This document shows, in pieces, positions 31,523-40,787 of a stretch of 59,193 nt of DNA (position 1 is the stretch's first letter; every line of letters starts with the position of its first letter). A program made the translations under genes and the position numbers. Under the pieces are notes generated by a model. That model made no database searches. It worked only from the letters and a program-made list of their open reading frames with translations, and had not been told where the DNA came from. The stretch is from Azoarcus sp. TTM-91 (GTDB taxonomy: Bacteria > Pseudomonadota > Gammaproteobacteria > Burkholderiales > Rhodocyclaceae), in the NCBI RefSeq assembly GCF_012911025.1, contig NZ_WUEI01000023.1:1-59193 (forward strand), written 5' to 3'.

Positions 31523-32506
31523 ATGGCGAACAACAACAAGCAGCACAGCGAAGCCGTCGTCAAGCGCGTCTCGCGCAAGCACGACGATGGCGGCCACGGC
31601 GGCAGCTGGAAGGTGGCCTTCGCCGATTTCTGCCTGGCGCTGATGTGCCTCTTCCTGGTGCTGTGGGTGCTGGCGGCGCGCGACAAGGAGCAGCTGGAGG
31701 AGAGCCTGCGAGAATCCAGCGCCAGCATGCTGGAGGGCGGCGAGCGCCGCATCCCCGACCCGATAGGCGCGCCCAGCGGCAGCCTGATCCCGCGCGAGCC
31801 CATCCCCAGCCGCGGCGAGACCACCAGCAACAGCAAGCACATCGGCAACACCGACATCGACCCCGATCCGGCGCGCATGCGCTTGAAGAGCCACTACGAA
31901 TCCGCCTCCGACCTGCAGGAGCTGGCCCTCATCCTCGCCCGCCTGAGCGAGCAGAGCGGCCTCGCCGGCAACCTGCAGACGGTGGTGACGCCCTACGGCC
32001 TGCGGGTGATGCTGCACGACACCGACCGCGAAGGCATGTTCGAGCGCGGCAGCGCGGTGCCCAGCGAGAAGTTCAAGCAGCTGCTGCGCAAGATGGGGCC
32101 GCTGTTCGCCCAGATCGACAACCAGATGCTCGTCGTCGGCCATACCGACTCCAAGCCCTTCCTGTCGCGCGCCTTCGGCGCGCCGTCCAACTGGTCGCTG
32201 TCCAGCAACCGGGCGATGGCGGCGCGGGTGCAGTTGCTCGAAGGCGGCATGAACCCGCACAGCGTGCTGCAGGTGGTGGGCATGGCCGAGCGCGCGCCGC
32301 TGGACACCCAGGATTCCACCGCCGGCATCAACCGCCGCATCGAACTCCTCATCCTCACCACCGGCCAGGCGCAGATGGTGGCCTCGATGTTCGGCGTGCC
32401 GGACAAGGTCGCGCCGCTGATCGAGGGCGTGGATTCGGCGCTGCCGGATGCCGCACAGATAGACCAGCTGCGCCGCCAGTTCCGCGCCGGCGCGGGCGCG
32501 CGCTGA
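31523..32506 (+). CDS. motB: Flagellar stator protein MotB (LafU-like)
   Basis: 327-residue stator subunit. The single membrane helix near 28-48 reads WKVAFADFCLALMCLFLVLW and carries the proton-binding Asp in FADF, so a proton-driven motor is likely. The OmpA-like peptidoglycan-binding domain covers about 195-295 (LVVGHTDSKPF, SSNRAMAARVQLLEGG, GINRRIELLIL). Met at 31523 was chosen over 31496 because it matches the usual MotB N-terminus. Confidence 0.95.
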   Translation: MANNNKQHSEAVVKRVSRKHDDGGHGGSWKVAFADFCLALMCLFLVLWVLAARDKEQLEESLRESSASMLEGGERRIPDPIGAPSGSLIPREPIPSRGETTSNSKHIGNTDIDPDPARMRLKSHYESASDLQELALILARLSEQSGLAGNLQTVVTPYGLRVMLHDTDREGMFERGSAVPSEKFKQLLRKMGPLFAQIDNQMLVVGHTDSKPFLSRAFGAPSNWSLSSNRAMAARVQLLEGGMNPHSVLQVVGMAERAPLDTQDSTAGINRRIELLILTTGQAQMVASMFGVPDKVAPLIEGVDSALPDAAQIDQLRRQFRAGAGAR

Positions 32507-32555
32507 GCAGCGAACGAGCGGACATGACATGCGTACCAGAGCAAGAGGCCATTCC

Positions 32556-32837
32556 ATGAAGATTTCCGGTTCCGCGGGCCCCCAGGCGCCGGCCATCGCG
32601 CCGGTGAGCGAAGCCGCCGCCAGCGACGGCGCCAAGGCCGCCACGCCGCAGGCCAATGCCACCGGCGAGCTGCAGTCCGCCGTGCTGCAGCCGGCGCTGC
32701 AGGCGCTGCGCGACATGCCCGACATCGACCAGGCCAAGGTCGCCGCCCTGCGCGAGGCGCTGGCACGCGGCGAGGTGCCCTTCGACGCCGGCAAGCTGGC
32801 CGGGCTGATAGCGCGCTTCCACGGAGGCCGCGGGTGA
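32556..32837 (+). CDS. flgM: Anti-sigma-28 factor FlgM
   Basis: 93-residue protein, disordered Ala-rich N-terminus, then the sigma-binding C-terminal part: PDIDQAKVAALREALARGEVPFDAGKLAGLIARF. It holds FliA until the hook is complete and FlgM is exported. Start at 32556 was taken over 32529 because the extension looks untranslated. Overlaps flgN by ATGA-type spacing with a GTG start. Confidence 0.9.
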   Translation: MKISGSAGPQAPAIAPVSEAAASDGAKAATPQANATGELQSAVLQPALQALRDMPDIDQAKVAALREALARGEVPFDAGKLAGLIARFHGGRG

Positions 32838-33259
32838 CTCGCAAGGATCTGTTGTTGCGCCTGGCTGCCGGCATCGGTGCCGACGTGGCCGACTACAACC
32901 GGCTGCGCGGCCTGCTGCAGGAGCAGTTCGAGGCCGCGGTGTGCCACCGCAGCGGGGCCATCGCCGAGGTGGGCGAGGCCATCGTCGCCCTCGCCGGCAC
33001 GCTGGAAGCGCGGCGGCTGGAACGGGTGGCGCTGGCCGGGCGCTTGTCGGTGGAGAAAGGCAGCGAGGCCATGCAACGCGTCTTCGCCATGCTGCCGCCC
33101 AACCCGCGCGAACGGCTGGAGGCCAGCTGGCAGGGGCTGGAGCGGCTGGTGCGCGAATGCAAGGCGATGAACCAGCGCAACTGCAATCTGTTGATGGAAC
33201 AGCACGAGATCATGCAGCGCGTGCTGAACACCGAGGCCGACACCTATGTTCCGCGCTGA
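32834..33259 (+). CDS. flgN: Flagellar export chaperone FlgN
   Basis: 141-residue helical protein of the FlgN family, the chaperone for FlgK and FlgL. It has LLQEQFEAAVCHRSGAIAEVGE near 27-49 and ECKAMNQRNCNLLMEQHEIMQ near 108-128. GTG start at 32834 overlaps flgM. Its 3' end overlaps the muramidase gene by 14 bases. Confidence 0.85.
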   Translation: MTRKDLLLRLAAGIGADVADYNRLRGLLQEQFEAAVCHRSGAIAEVGEAIVALAGTLEARRLERVALAGRLSVEKGSEAMQRVFAMLPPNPRERLEASWQGLERLVRECKAMNQRNCNLLMEQHEIMQRVLNTEADTYVPR

Positions 33260-34040
33260 CGCCGCCGCTTCCGCCTACGCCGCCGGCATCGCCGCCGCCC
33301 GCGACGAGATCGCGCTGCCACTGAACGCACCAGCGAGCACGCAGACGGGCGGCGCCGGCTTCGGCAGCATGATGGGCAGCGTGCGCGACGAGGTGCAGCA
33401 CTTCATCGCCAAGGGCTCGCAGGAGCTGGAGCTGAGCGCCGCCGGCCAGGTGTGGCGCGCCCGCTTGCAGAACGCGGCGGTGGACGAGGAGGGCGAGCGC
33501 ACCGCCACGCTGAAGACGGCGGCGCTGCGCGCGGTCGAGCGGGCCACGGCTTCCGGCCTGGCGGTGGAGGGCATGGCCGGGCACCAGCAGGCCTTCCTCG
33601 GCCGCATCGCGCCCTGGGCGCGGGAGGCCGGCCGGCGGCTGGGCGTGGCGCCGGAGATCGTCGCCGCGCAGGCGGCGCTGGAATCCGGCTGGGGCCAGCG
33701 GCCGCTGCACGGCGACGATGGCCGCGAGACTCACAACCTGTTCGGCATCAAGGCCGGCAGCAGCTGGCAGGGCGCCACCGTGGAGGCGCAGACCACCGAA
33801 TTCGAAGAGGGCGTGGCGGTGCGCCGCGCCGAGCGCTTCCGCAGCTACCCGACGCCGGCCAGCGCCTTCCGCGATTTCGCCGCGCTGCTGGCAGACAACC
33901 CGCGCTATCGCGGCGCACTCAACGCCGGCGGCGACGCCCGCGCCTATGCCGAAGGGCTGGCGCAGGGCGGCTACGCCACCGATCCCGACTATGCCGACAA
34001 GCTGGTGAGCATTGCCCGCCGGCTTCAGCGGGCGGACTGA
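33246..34040 (+). CDS. Free-standing flagellar muramidase (FlgJ C-terminal glucosaminidase domain)
   Basis: 264 residues. The first 110 are helical, with no signal peptide. The remainder is the peptidoglycan hydrolase domain normally fused to FlgJ: APEIVAAQAALESGWGQRPL with the likely catalytic Glu, NLFGIKAGSSWQG, FRSYPTPASAFRDFAALLADN and QGGYATDPDYADKL. It should cut peptidoglycan so that the rod can pass. FlgJ itself, encoded at 40788, keeps only the rod-binding half, so the two functions are split. Lack of a signal fits export by the flagellar gate. Its 3' end overlaps flgA by 16 bases. Confidence 0.88.
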   Translation: MFRADAAASAYAAGIAAARDEIALPLNAPASTQTGGAGFGSMMGSVRDEVQHFIAKGSQELELSAAGQVWRARLQNAAVDEEGERTATLKTAALRAVERATASGLAVEGMAGHQQAFLGRIAPWAREAGRRLGVAPEIVAAQAALESGWGQRPLHGDDGRETHNLFGIKAGSSWQGATVEAQTTEFEEGVAVRRAERFRSYPTPASAFRDFAALLADNPRYRGALNAGGDARAYAEGLAQGGYATDPDYADKLVSIARRLQRAD

Positions 34041-34756
34041 GGAGAAGGCGCGATGGGCATGTCCGCCGGTTCCACCTCGTTGCTGCCGGTCACCCGGGCG
34101 CGGATCACGTTGCCGGTGGTGGTGTTGCGCACATTCACGATGTCGCCGGCGCGGCCCACTTCCATCGCTTCGCCGGCGGCGGTCACCAGCACCGGGCCGT
34201 TGCGCGCCACGATGCGCACCGCCGAACCGCGCCGCACCAGCACAGGCTCGATCAGCAGCTTGCGGTCCACCACCTGCCCGGCGCGGATGGCGCGGCGGGC
34301 GGACTGGCCGATGACGTCCTGCGGGTCGGAGGTGACCTCGGCGCTGCCCACCAGCGGGCGCCGCTCCAGCGTCACTTCGTGCCCGGCGATGGGCCGGCGC
34401 GCGGCGATGCCGCCGGGCGCCACCACCACCTGCGCCGACAGCTCGGCGCGCACCACGTATTCCGCCCGCTCGCCGCTGGCCGGGCACACCGCCGCGTACC
34501 GCATGCGGCTGGGGTGGCGGGTGTCCAGCGCTTCCACCCGCGGCGCGCTTGCGCAGGCAAGCGGCGCGCCGTCGCCGGCGATGAGCTTGAGGCTCACCTC
34601 CGGCTGCACCAGCCCGGCCTGCGTGGCGCGATCGAGCAGGAATTCGCGCGCGGCGCGGGCCACCGGATCCTCGCTGGCGGCGAGGGCGGGCAGGGCGCTG
34701 GCGCAGGCCAGGCCGAGCAGGACTTCGAACAACCGGGATGAATGAGGTAAACGCAT
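34025..34756 (-). CDS. flgA: Flagellar P-ring assembly chaperone FlgA
   Basis: 243-residue periplasmic chaperone for FlgI. A signal peptide (MRLPHSSRLFEVLLGLACASALPALA) is followed by the SAF domain: VVVAPGGIAARRPIAGHEVTLERR, DVIGQSARRAIRAGQ and RAGDIVNVRNTTTGNVIRARV. It is the only minus-strand gene between two rightward operons. Its ATG shares the CATG at 34754-34757 with the flgB ATG, and its 3' end overlaps the muramidase gene. A Met at 34762 is an alternative start. The ribosome site is weak. Confidence 0.9.
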   Translation of the reverse strand: MRLPHSSRLFEVLLGLACASALPALAASEDPVARAAREFLLDRATQAGLVQPEVSLKLIAGDGAPLACASAPRVEALDTRHPSRMRYAAVCPASGERAEYVVRAELSAQVVVAPGGIAARRPIAGHEVTLERRPLVGSAEVTSDPQDVIGQSARRAIRAGQVVDRKLLIEPVLVRRGSAVRIVARNGPVLVTAAGEAMEVGRAGDIVNVRNTTTGNVIRARVTGSNEVEPADMPIAPSPQSAR

Positions 34757-35114
34757 GGGCATAAATTTCGACAAGGCCTTGGGGCTGCATCCGGATGCGC
34801 TGCGGCTGCGTGCGGAGCGGACGAAGATCCTGGCGTCCAACATCGCCAACGACAGCACGCCCGGCTACCAGGCGCGGGACATCGACTTCGCCGCGACGCT
34901 GCGGCAGGTGGCCGGTGGGGAAGGGCTGTCGCTGGGCACCGCCGACACCGAACTGCTGTATCGCCTGCCGAACAACCCGACGCAGGACGGCAACACGGTG
35001 GAGCTGGGGACGGAACAGGCGCAGTTCTCGCAGAACGCCTCGGATTTCCAGACAAGTCTGACCTTTCTCAACATGAAGCTCAAGGGCCTGGCCAAGGCCA
35101 TAGAGGGGCAATAA
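34755..35114 (+). CDS. flgB: Flagellar rod protein FlgB
   Basis: 119-residue proximal rod protein: GLHPDALRLRAERTKILASNIANDSTPGY is the flagellar rod motif and NPTQDGNTV is conserved. GAGGTAAACGC precedes the ATG at 34755. First gene of the rod/hook operon flgB-L. Its promoter must lie within flgA. Confidence 0.96.
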   Translation: MGINFDKALGLHPDALRLRAERTKILASNIANDSTPGYQARDIDFAATLRQVAGGEGLSLGTADTELLYRLPNNPTQDGNTVELGTEQAQFSQNASDFQTSLTFLNMKLKGLAKAIEGQ

Positions 35115-35116
35115 GC

Positions 35117-35533
35117 ATGTCATTCAGGAATATCGCGCAGATTGCCGGCTCGGCGATGACCGCCCAGTCCCTGCGGCTGAACACGGTGGCGAGCAACCTC
35201 GCCAACGCCCAGACCGCTTCCGGCACCGAGACCGAGACCTACCGCGCGCGCAAGCCGGTGTTCGCCTCCATCTACGAGCGCAGCGGCGAACAGGTGGCCG
35301 GCGCCCGCGTGCAGGTGCTGGACGTGGTGGAGAGCACCGAGCCGCTGCGCCAGGCCTACGAGCCGGACAACCCGCTGGCGAACGAGGACGGCATGGTGTT
35401 CTACCCCAACGTCAATTCGGTGGCGGAGATGACCGACATGATGGCCGCCTCGCGCGCCTTCGAATCCAGCGTCGAGGTGCTGGGCCGGGTGAAATCCATG
35501 CAGCAGTCGCTGCTCAGGCTGGGAGAGAACTGA
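35117..35533 (+). CDS. flgC: Flagellar rod protein FlgC
   Basis: 138-residue proximal rod protein with the N-terminal motif SLRLNTVASNLANAQTAS and the C-terminal YPNVNSVAEMTDMMAASRAFESSVE. Two bases separate it from flgB and two from flgD. Confidence 0.96.
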   Translation: MSFRNIAQIAGSAMTAQSLRLNTVASNLANAQTASGTETETYRARKPVFASIYERSGEQVAGARVQVLDVVESTEPLRQAYEPDNPLANEDGMVFYPNVNSVAEMTDMMAASRAFESSVEVLGRVKSMQQSLLRLGEN

Positions 35534-35535
35534 TC

Positions 35536-36201
35536 ATGGCAGCAGCGGTAAGCAACAACGGCAGCAACACCACCGGCAGCAGTTCGTCGTCGGCCATCAC
35601 CATGAGCTCGACGGACGACAGCCCGTCCGAGCTGTTCACCACCCTGCTGGTGGCGCAGATCAAGAACCAGAACCCGCTGGAGCCGACCGACCCGAGCGAG
35701 TTCGTCGGCCAGCTCACCCAGCTGAGCCAGATGGAGGCCTTGCAGAACCTGGTGAGCCAGAGCGGCGTCACCGCTTCCATGCTGGAGAGCCTGCAGGTGC
35801 TGACGCTGGGCGGCCAGGTCGGCTCCCAGGTCACCGTCACCACCGACACGGTGAGCCTGTCCGGCGAGCCGGTGAGCGGCAGCTTCACCCTGGGCAACGC
35901 CAGCGCGGCGACCACGCTGGTGCTCACCGGCGAGGGCGGCAGCACCTACAAGCTGCAGCTGGGCACCCACGCGCCGGGCGAGGTGGCCTTCACCATCGAC
36001 CCGGAAGCGCTGGGGCTGCCGGCCGGCAGCTACACCATGAGCGTGGTTGCCGACAGCGGCGAGACGCCGGCCATCGGCATCACCGGCCAGGTGCAGAAGG
36101 TGCGGCTGTCGCCCACCACCGGGGTGATGCTCACCGTCGCCAACCTCGGCGAAATCTCCAGCACCGCGATCACCGCCTTCAACGGCAGCAGCGTCAACTG
36201 A
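35536..36201 (+). CDS. flgD: Hook capping protein FlgD
   Basis: 221-residue scaffold that caps the growing hook. The N-terminal FlgD motif is LFTTLLVAQIKNQNPLEPTDPSEFVGQLTQLSQME in pieces near residues 30-65. The C-terminal part has the FLGD tudor/Ig-like beta domain (VTVTTDTVSLSGEPVSGSF). Close-packed in the operon. Confidence 0.95.
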   Translation: MAAAVSNNGSNTTGSSSSSAITMSSTDDSPSELFTTLLVAQIKNQNPLEPTDPSEFVGQLTQLSQMEALQNLVSQSGVTASMLESLQVLTLGGQVGSQVTVTTDTVSLSGEPVSGSFTLGNASAATTLVLTGEGGSTYKLQLGTHAPGEVAFTIDPEALGLPAGSYTMSVVADSGETPAIGITGQVQKVRLSPTTGVMLTVANLGEISSTAITAFNGSSVN

Positions 36202-36229
36202 ACAACCCCAGGTTCGAGAGGATGCAACC

Positions 36230-37417
36230 ATGAGCTTCGAAATCGCCCTGTCCGGCATCAACGCCATCAACACCCAGCTGGACACCATCAGCAACAACAT
36301 CGCCAACTCCGGCACCTACGGCTTCAAGTCCAGCCGCGCCAACTTCGCCTCCATGTACGCCGGCACCCAGCCCACCGGCACCGAGGTGTCCTCGCTGACG
36401 CAGACGCTGGGCATAGGCGGCGGCGTGCTCAACACCGGCCGCGACCTGGACGTCTCCATCACCGGCGGTGGCTTCTTCGTCACCCGCGATACCGACGGCA
36501 CCGAGGTCTATACCCGCGTCGGCGTGTTCTCCAAGGACAAGGAGGGCTACCTGGTGGACAGCTTCGGCCGCAAGGTGCAGGGCTACGCCGCGGTGGAAGG
36601 CAGCGACGCGCTGGGCGCCATGGGTAACCTGCAGATTCCCACCGGCCAGATCCCGGCCCAGGCCAGCACCACGCTGGATTACGTCGGCAACCTGTCGGTG
36701 GACTGGACGGTGCCCACCGTCGCCACCTTCGACCCGGCCGATCCGCAGTCCTTCAACAGCTCGGTGCTGTCGGTGGTGCACGACTCGCTGGGCGTGAAGC
36801 ACACGGTGACGCAGTACTTCGTCAAGACCGACACCAATGAGATCACCGCCTACTACACCTTCGACGGCGGCGCCCCGGTCGGCTCCGAGGTGCTCACCTT
36901 CGACACCGAAGGCCGGCTGCAGAGCCCGACCGCCGCGGTCACCGTGAACCTCGGCACGCCCACCGGCGCCGAGCCGATGACGCTGGCGCTGGATTACACC
37001 GGCACCACCCAGTACGGCGGTGACGCCACCACCACCACCAACGCCGCCAACGGCTACGCCGCCGGCACCCAGAGCGGCGTGCAGATCGACGCCGACGGCA
37101 GTGTGTTCGCCACCTATAGCAACGGCGAGAAGCTGAAGGTGGGCACCCTCGTCCTCGCAACCTTCCCCAATCAGGACGCGCTGGTGGCCATCAGCGACAC
37201 CAGCTGGACCACCTCCAACGCCTCCGGCCTGCCGCTGTACTCGACGCCGGGCGTCGGCCTCGCCGGCAGCCTCACCGCCGGCGCGCTGGAGCAGTCCAAC
37301 GTGGACATGACCTCCGAGCTGGTCACCCTGATGTCCGCCCAGCGCAACTACCAGGCCAACACCAAAGTCATCTCGACCGAGAACGAGATGATGCAGACCC
37401 TGATGCAGGCGCTGTAA
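36230..37417 (+). CDS. flgE: Flagellar hook protein FlgE
   Basis: 395-residue hook subunit. The N-terminal rod motif is ALSGINAINTQLDTISNNIA, and the C-terminal conserved part is LEQSNVDMTSELVTLMSAQR. The middle is a beta-rich variable region. Length is in the normal range. It is the main rod-hook export substrate whose length FliK measures. Confidence 0.96.
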   Translation: MSFEIALSGINAINTQLDTISNNIANSGTYGFKSSRANFASMYAGTQPTGTEVSSLTQTLGIGGGVLNTGRDLDVSITGGGFFVTRDTDGTEVYTRVGVFSKDKEGYLVDSFGRKVQGYAAVEGSDALGAMGNLQIPTGQIPAQASTTLDYVGNLSVDWTVPTVATFDPADPQSFNSSVLSVVHDSLGVKHTVTQYFVKTDTNEITAYYTFDGGAPVGSEVLTFDTEGRLQSPTAAVTVNLGTPTGAEPMTLALDYTGTTQYGGDATTTTNAANGYAAGTQSGVQIDADGSVFATYSNGEKLKVGTLVLATFPNQDALVAISDTSWTTSNASGLPLYSTPGVGLAGSLTAGALEQSNVDMTSELVTLMSAQRNYQANTKVISTENEMMQTLMQAL

Positions 37418-37439
37418 GCCAGCCCGCCGGAGCGCCCAC

Positions 37440-38165
37440 ATGGATGCCTTGATCTACACGGTGATGAGCAGCGCCGAACGCGCCCTCAAGGCGCAGCAGG
37501 TGCATGCCAACAACCTCGCCAACCTCGACACCGGCGGCTTCCGCGCCGACCTGGAACTGGCCACCAGCCAGGCGGTGGGCGGCTACGGCTACGATTCCCG
37601 CCACATGAGCCGGCTGCAGGCCAACGCGGTGTCCGGCGGCGAGGGCGTGATGCGCCAGACCGGCCGCGACCTGGATGTCGCCATCGTCGGCGACGGCCTG
37701 TTCGCGGTGGAGTGGCAGGGCGGCGAGGCCTACACCCGCAGCGGCAACTTCTCGGTGGATGGCGAAGGCGCGCTGACGGTGAATGGCCGCCCGGTGCTGG
37801 GCGACGGCGGCCCCATCGTGCTGCCGCCCTACACCAGCCTGAGCATAGGCGTGGATGGAACCCTCTCCATCCTGCCGCCGGGGCAGAACGACATGCAGCC
37901 GGTGGACCGCCTGCGGCTGGTGCGCGGCGAGGCGGCGGAGCTGACCAAGAACGAGGCTGGCCTCATCGTCGCCCGCGATGGCGCCGAGCTGCCGGCGGAC
38001 GACACCGTCACCCTGCGCAGCGGCCACCTGGAAGGCAGCAACGTCTCCGCCATCGGCGAGATGGTGGCGACCATGAACCTCAACCGCGACTTCGAAATCC
38101 AGATGCGGCTCTACAAGGCCGCCGACGACATGGCCGAGGCGGGCAACCGCCTGATGCGCGATTAA
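37440..38165 (+). CDS. flgF: Flagellar rod protein FlgF
   Basis: 241-residue rod protein: VMSSAERALKAQQVHANNLAN near the start, RDLDVAIVGDGLFAVEW in the middle and LEGSNVSAIGEMVATMNLNR near the end. Twenty-two bases after flgE. Confidence 0.96.
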   Translation: MDALIYTVMSSAERALKAQQVHANNLANLDTGGFRADLELATSQAVGGYGYDSRHMSRLQANAVSGGEGVMRQTGRDLDVAIVGDGLFAVEWQGGEAYTRSGNFSVDGEGALTVNGRPVLGDGGPIVLPPYTSLSIGVDGTLSILPPGQNDMQPVDRLRLVRGEAAELTKNEAGLIVARDGAELPADDTVTLRSGHLEGSNVSAIGEMVATMNLNRDFEIQMRLYKAADDMAEAGNRLMRD

Positions 38166-38189
38166 CCACCAGGCATACGGAGCAAGACC

Positions 38190-38978
38190 ATGAATCCCGC
38201 ACTGTGGATCAGCAAGACCGGCGTGCAGGCCCAGGACGCCAAGCTGCAGGCCATCGCCAACAACATCGCCAACGTGAACACCGTCGGCTTCAAGCGCGAC
38301 CGGGTGGTGTTCGAAGACCTGTTCTATCAGGTGGAAGTGCAGCCCGGCGCCCAGCGCGACGACAACACCACCGCGCCCTCCGGCGTGCAGCTGGGCAATG
38401 GCACCCGCCTGGTCGGCACGCAGAAGGTGTTCACCACCGGCAACCTGCAGACCACCGAACAGGCGCTGGACGTGGCCATCGTCGGCCAGGGCTTCCTGCA
38501 AGTGCAGCAGCCCAATGGCGACATTGCCTACACCCGCGCCGGCCAGCTGCAGGTGGATGCGGACGGTCGCCTGGTGACCGCCCAGGGGCTGCCGCTGGTG
38601 CCGGAGATCGTCATCCCGGCCAATGCCTCCGGCGTCACCATCGGCGAGAACGGCGTGGTTTCCGCCACCATCGCCAACGCCGCCGCGCCGGAGCAACTGG
38701 GCCAGCTCACCCTGGCGAGCTTCGTGAACCCGGCCGGCCTGCTGGCGCTGGGCGACAACCTCTACCGCGAGACGGTGGCCAGCGGCGTGCCCAATGAAGG
38801 CGTGCCGGGCGAGGAGGGCATGGGCAAGCTGAAGCAGGGCGCGCTCGAAGGCTCCAACGTGCAGGTGGTGGAGGAAATGGTGGACATGATCGCCGCCCAG
38901 CGCACCTACGAGATGAACACCAAGGTGCTCTCCGCCGCCGACAACATGATGCAGTACCTCGCCCAGGCGGTGCGCTGA
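38190..38978 (+). CDS. flgG: Distal rod protein FlgG
   Basis: 262-residue distal rod subunit. N-terminal motif KTGVQAQDAKLQAIANNIAN, then DVAIVGQGFLQVQQPNGDIA, and C-terminal LEGSNVQVVEEMVDMIAAQR. Length matches the family (about 260). One base separates its stop from flgH. Confidence 0.97.
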   Translation: MNPALWISKTGVQAQDAKLQAIANNIANVNTVGFKRDRVVFEDLFYQVEVQPGAQRDDNTTAPSGVQLGNGTRLVGTQKVFTTGNLQTTEQALDVAIVGQGFLQVQQPNGDIAYTRAGQLQVDADGRLVTAQGLPLVPEIVIPANASGVTIGENGVVSATIANAAAPEQLGQLTLASFVNPAGLLALGDNLYRETVASGVPNEGVPGEEGMGKLKQGALEGSNVQVVEEMVDMIAAQRTYEMNTKVLSAADNMMQYLAQAVR

Positions 38979-38979
38979 C

Positions 38980-39642
38980 ATGAACACCCGCCTGCTCGCC
39001 TGCCTGCTGCCGCCGCTGCTGTCCGCCTGCACCGCGCTGCAGCCCATGCCGCCCACCGCGGCGGACGAGGACCTGCGCATGGCGCTGCTGCAGCCGCCGG
39101 TGCGCAAGGGGCAGGCGGGCGGCGTGTTCATCTCCGATTCGCCCTGGTCCATGACCTCCGACAGCCGCGCCTTCCGCCCCGGCGACGTGCTCACCGTGGT
39201 GCTGCGCGAAACCACCCAGGCGAGCAAGCGCGCCAACACCAGCTACGGCAAGGACAGCAGCTTCTCGATCTCGCCGCTGAGCCTGGGCAACCGCACGCTG
39301 CGCACCGATGCCTCCGCCAGCGCCGAGCGCGAGTTCGACGGCTCCGCCACCAGCTCGCAGCAGAACACCCTGCAGGGCGCCATCACCGTGGTGGTGCACG
39401 AGGTACTGCCCAACGGCCTGCTGCGGGTAGAGGGCGAGAAGACCCTCTACCTCAACCAGGGCGAGGAATTCATCCGCCTCAGCGGCTATGTGCGCGCCAG
39501 CGACATCGACAGCGACAACAGCGTCTCCTCCCAGCGGGTGGCCAACGCCCGCATCGCTTATTCCGGCCGCGGCGCGCTGGCGGACGCCAACTCCGCCGGC
39601 TGGCTGACGCGGCTCTTCAACAGCCCCTGGATGCCCTTCTGA
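38980..39642 (+). CDS. flgH: Flagellar L-ring lipoprotein FlgH
   Basis: 220-residue outer-membrane lipoprotein forming the L ring. The lipobox LLSAC puts the lipidated Cys at about residue 17. The body has [43 protein letters not shown] sequence and [20 protein letters not shown]. Belongs to flgB-L operon. Confidence 0.96.
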   Translation: MNTRLLACLLPPLLSACTALQPMPPTAADEDLRMALLQPPVRKGQAGGVFISDSPWSMTSDSRAFRPGDVLTVVLRETTQASKRANTSYGKDSSFSISPLSLGNRTLRTDASASAEREFDGSATSSQQNTLQGAITVVVHEVLPNGLLRVEGEKTLYLNQGEEFIRLSGYVRASDIDSDNSVSSQRVANARIAYSGRGALADANSAGWLTRLFNSPWMPF

Positions 39643-39656
39643 ACCCCGAGGTTTCC

Positions 39657-40778
39657 ATGCGCAAGCAACGCTTCATCCAACTCGCCGCCGGCCTCCTGCT
39701 CGCCGCCGCGCCCTTGCTGGTGCCGACCGCCGCCGAGGCCGCGCAGGCCCTGCGCAGCCTGGTCAACGTGGAAGGCGTGCGCGAGAACCAGCTCATCGGC
39801 TACGGCCTGGTGGTCGGCCTGCATGGCTCCGGCGACAGCACCCAGGTGAAGTTCGCCGGCCAGTCGGTGGACAACATGCTCAAGCAGTTCGGCGTGAAGC
39901 TGCCCACCGGCAGCAGCACCCGGCTGAAGAACGTCGCCACGGTGATGGTCAGCGCGGTGTTCCCGCCCGGCTACCGCAAGGGCCAGACCATAGACATCGC
40001 CGTGTCCTCGCTGGGCGACGCCAAGAGCCTGCGCGGCGGCACCCTGTTGCTGACGCCGCTGCGCGGTGCCGATGGCGAGGTGTATGCGCTGGCGCAGGGC
40101 AACCTGGTGGTCGCCGGTCTGTCCGCCCAGGGCGCCAGCGGTTCCAACGTCACGGTGAACACGCCTACCGCCGGCCGCGTGCCCAACGGCGCCACCGTGG
40201 AGCGCGAGATCGAGAGCGATTTCGACACCCGGCCCACGGTGCGCCTCAGCCTCAAGCGGCCGCACTTCCAGACCGCCACCAACATCGTGCAGACCATCAA
40301 CCGCCGCTACGGCGAGATCGCCTCCACCCGCGACGCCACCAGCGTGGACGTGATGGCGCCGGAGAACCCCACCCAGCGGGTGGCCTTCGTCGCCTCGCTG
40401 GAAGGGCTGCAGGTGGACGTGGGCGAGGCCACGCCCAAGGTCATCTTCAACTCTCGCACCGGCACGGTGGTGATCGCCGAGGGCGTGCGGGTGAGGGCGG
40501 CCGCCATCTCCCACGGCGCGCTCAAGGTGGTGATCTCGGAGGCGCCGCAGGTGAGCCAGCCGGCGCCCTTCGGCCGTGGCGACACGGTGGTCACGCCGCA
40601 ATCGCAGATCTCGGTGGAGCAGGACGCGCCGCGCATGTTCAAGTGGCCGGCCGGCGCGAGCCTGCAGAGCATCATCGACACGGTGAACAGCACCGGCGCC
40701 ACGCCGGACGACGTCATGGCCATCCTGCAGGCGCTGGACCAGGCCGGCGCGATAGATGGCGAACTCATCGTCATCTGA
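39657..40778 (+). CDS. flgI: Flagellar P-ring protein FlgI
   Basis: 373-residue periplasmic ring protein with a signal peptide (residues 1-30, ending AAEAAQA). Typical sequence follows: [41 protein letters not shown] and the C-terminal [20 protein letters not shown]. Needs FlgA, encoded in the opposite direction upstream of flgB. Confidence 0.97.
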   Translation: MRKQRFIQLAAGLLLAAAPLLVPTAAEAAQALRSLVNVEGVRENQLIGYGLVVGLHGSGDSTQVKFAGQSVDNMLKQFGVKLPTGSSTRLKNVATVMVSAVFPPGYRKGQTIDIAVSSLGDAKSLRGGTLLLTPLRGADGEVYALAQGNLVVAGLSAQGASGSNVTVNTPTAGRVPNGATVEREIESDFDTRPTVRLSLKRPHFQTATNIVQTINRRYGEIASTRDATSVDVMAPENPTQRVAFVASLEGLQVDVGEATPKVIFNSRTGTVVIAEGVRVRAAAISHGALKVVISEAPQVSQPAPFGRGDTVVTPQSQISVEQDAPRMFKWPAGASLQSIIDTVNSTGATPDDVMAILQALDQAGAIDGELIVI

Positions 40779-40787
40779 GGACAGCAC

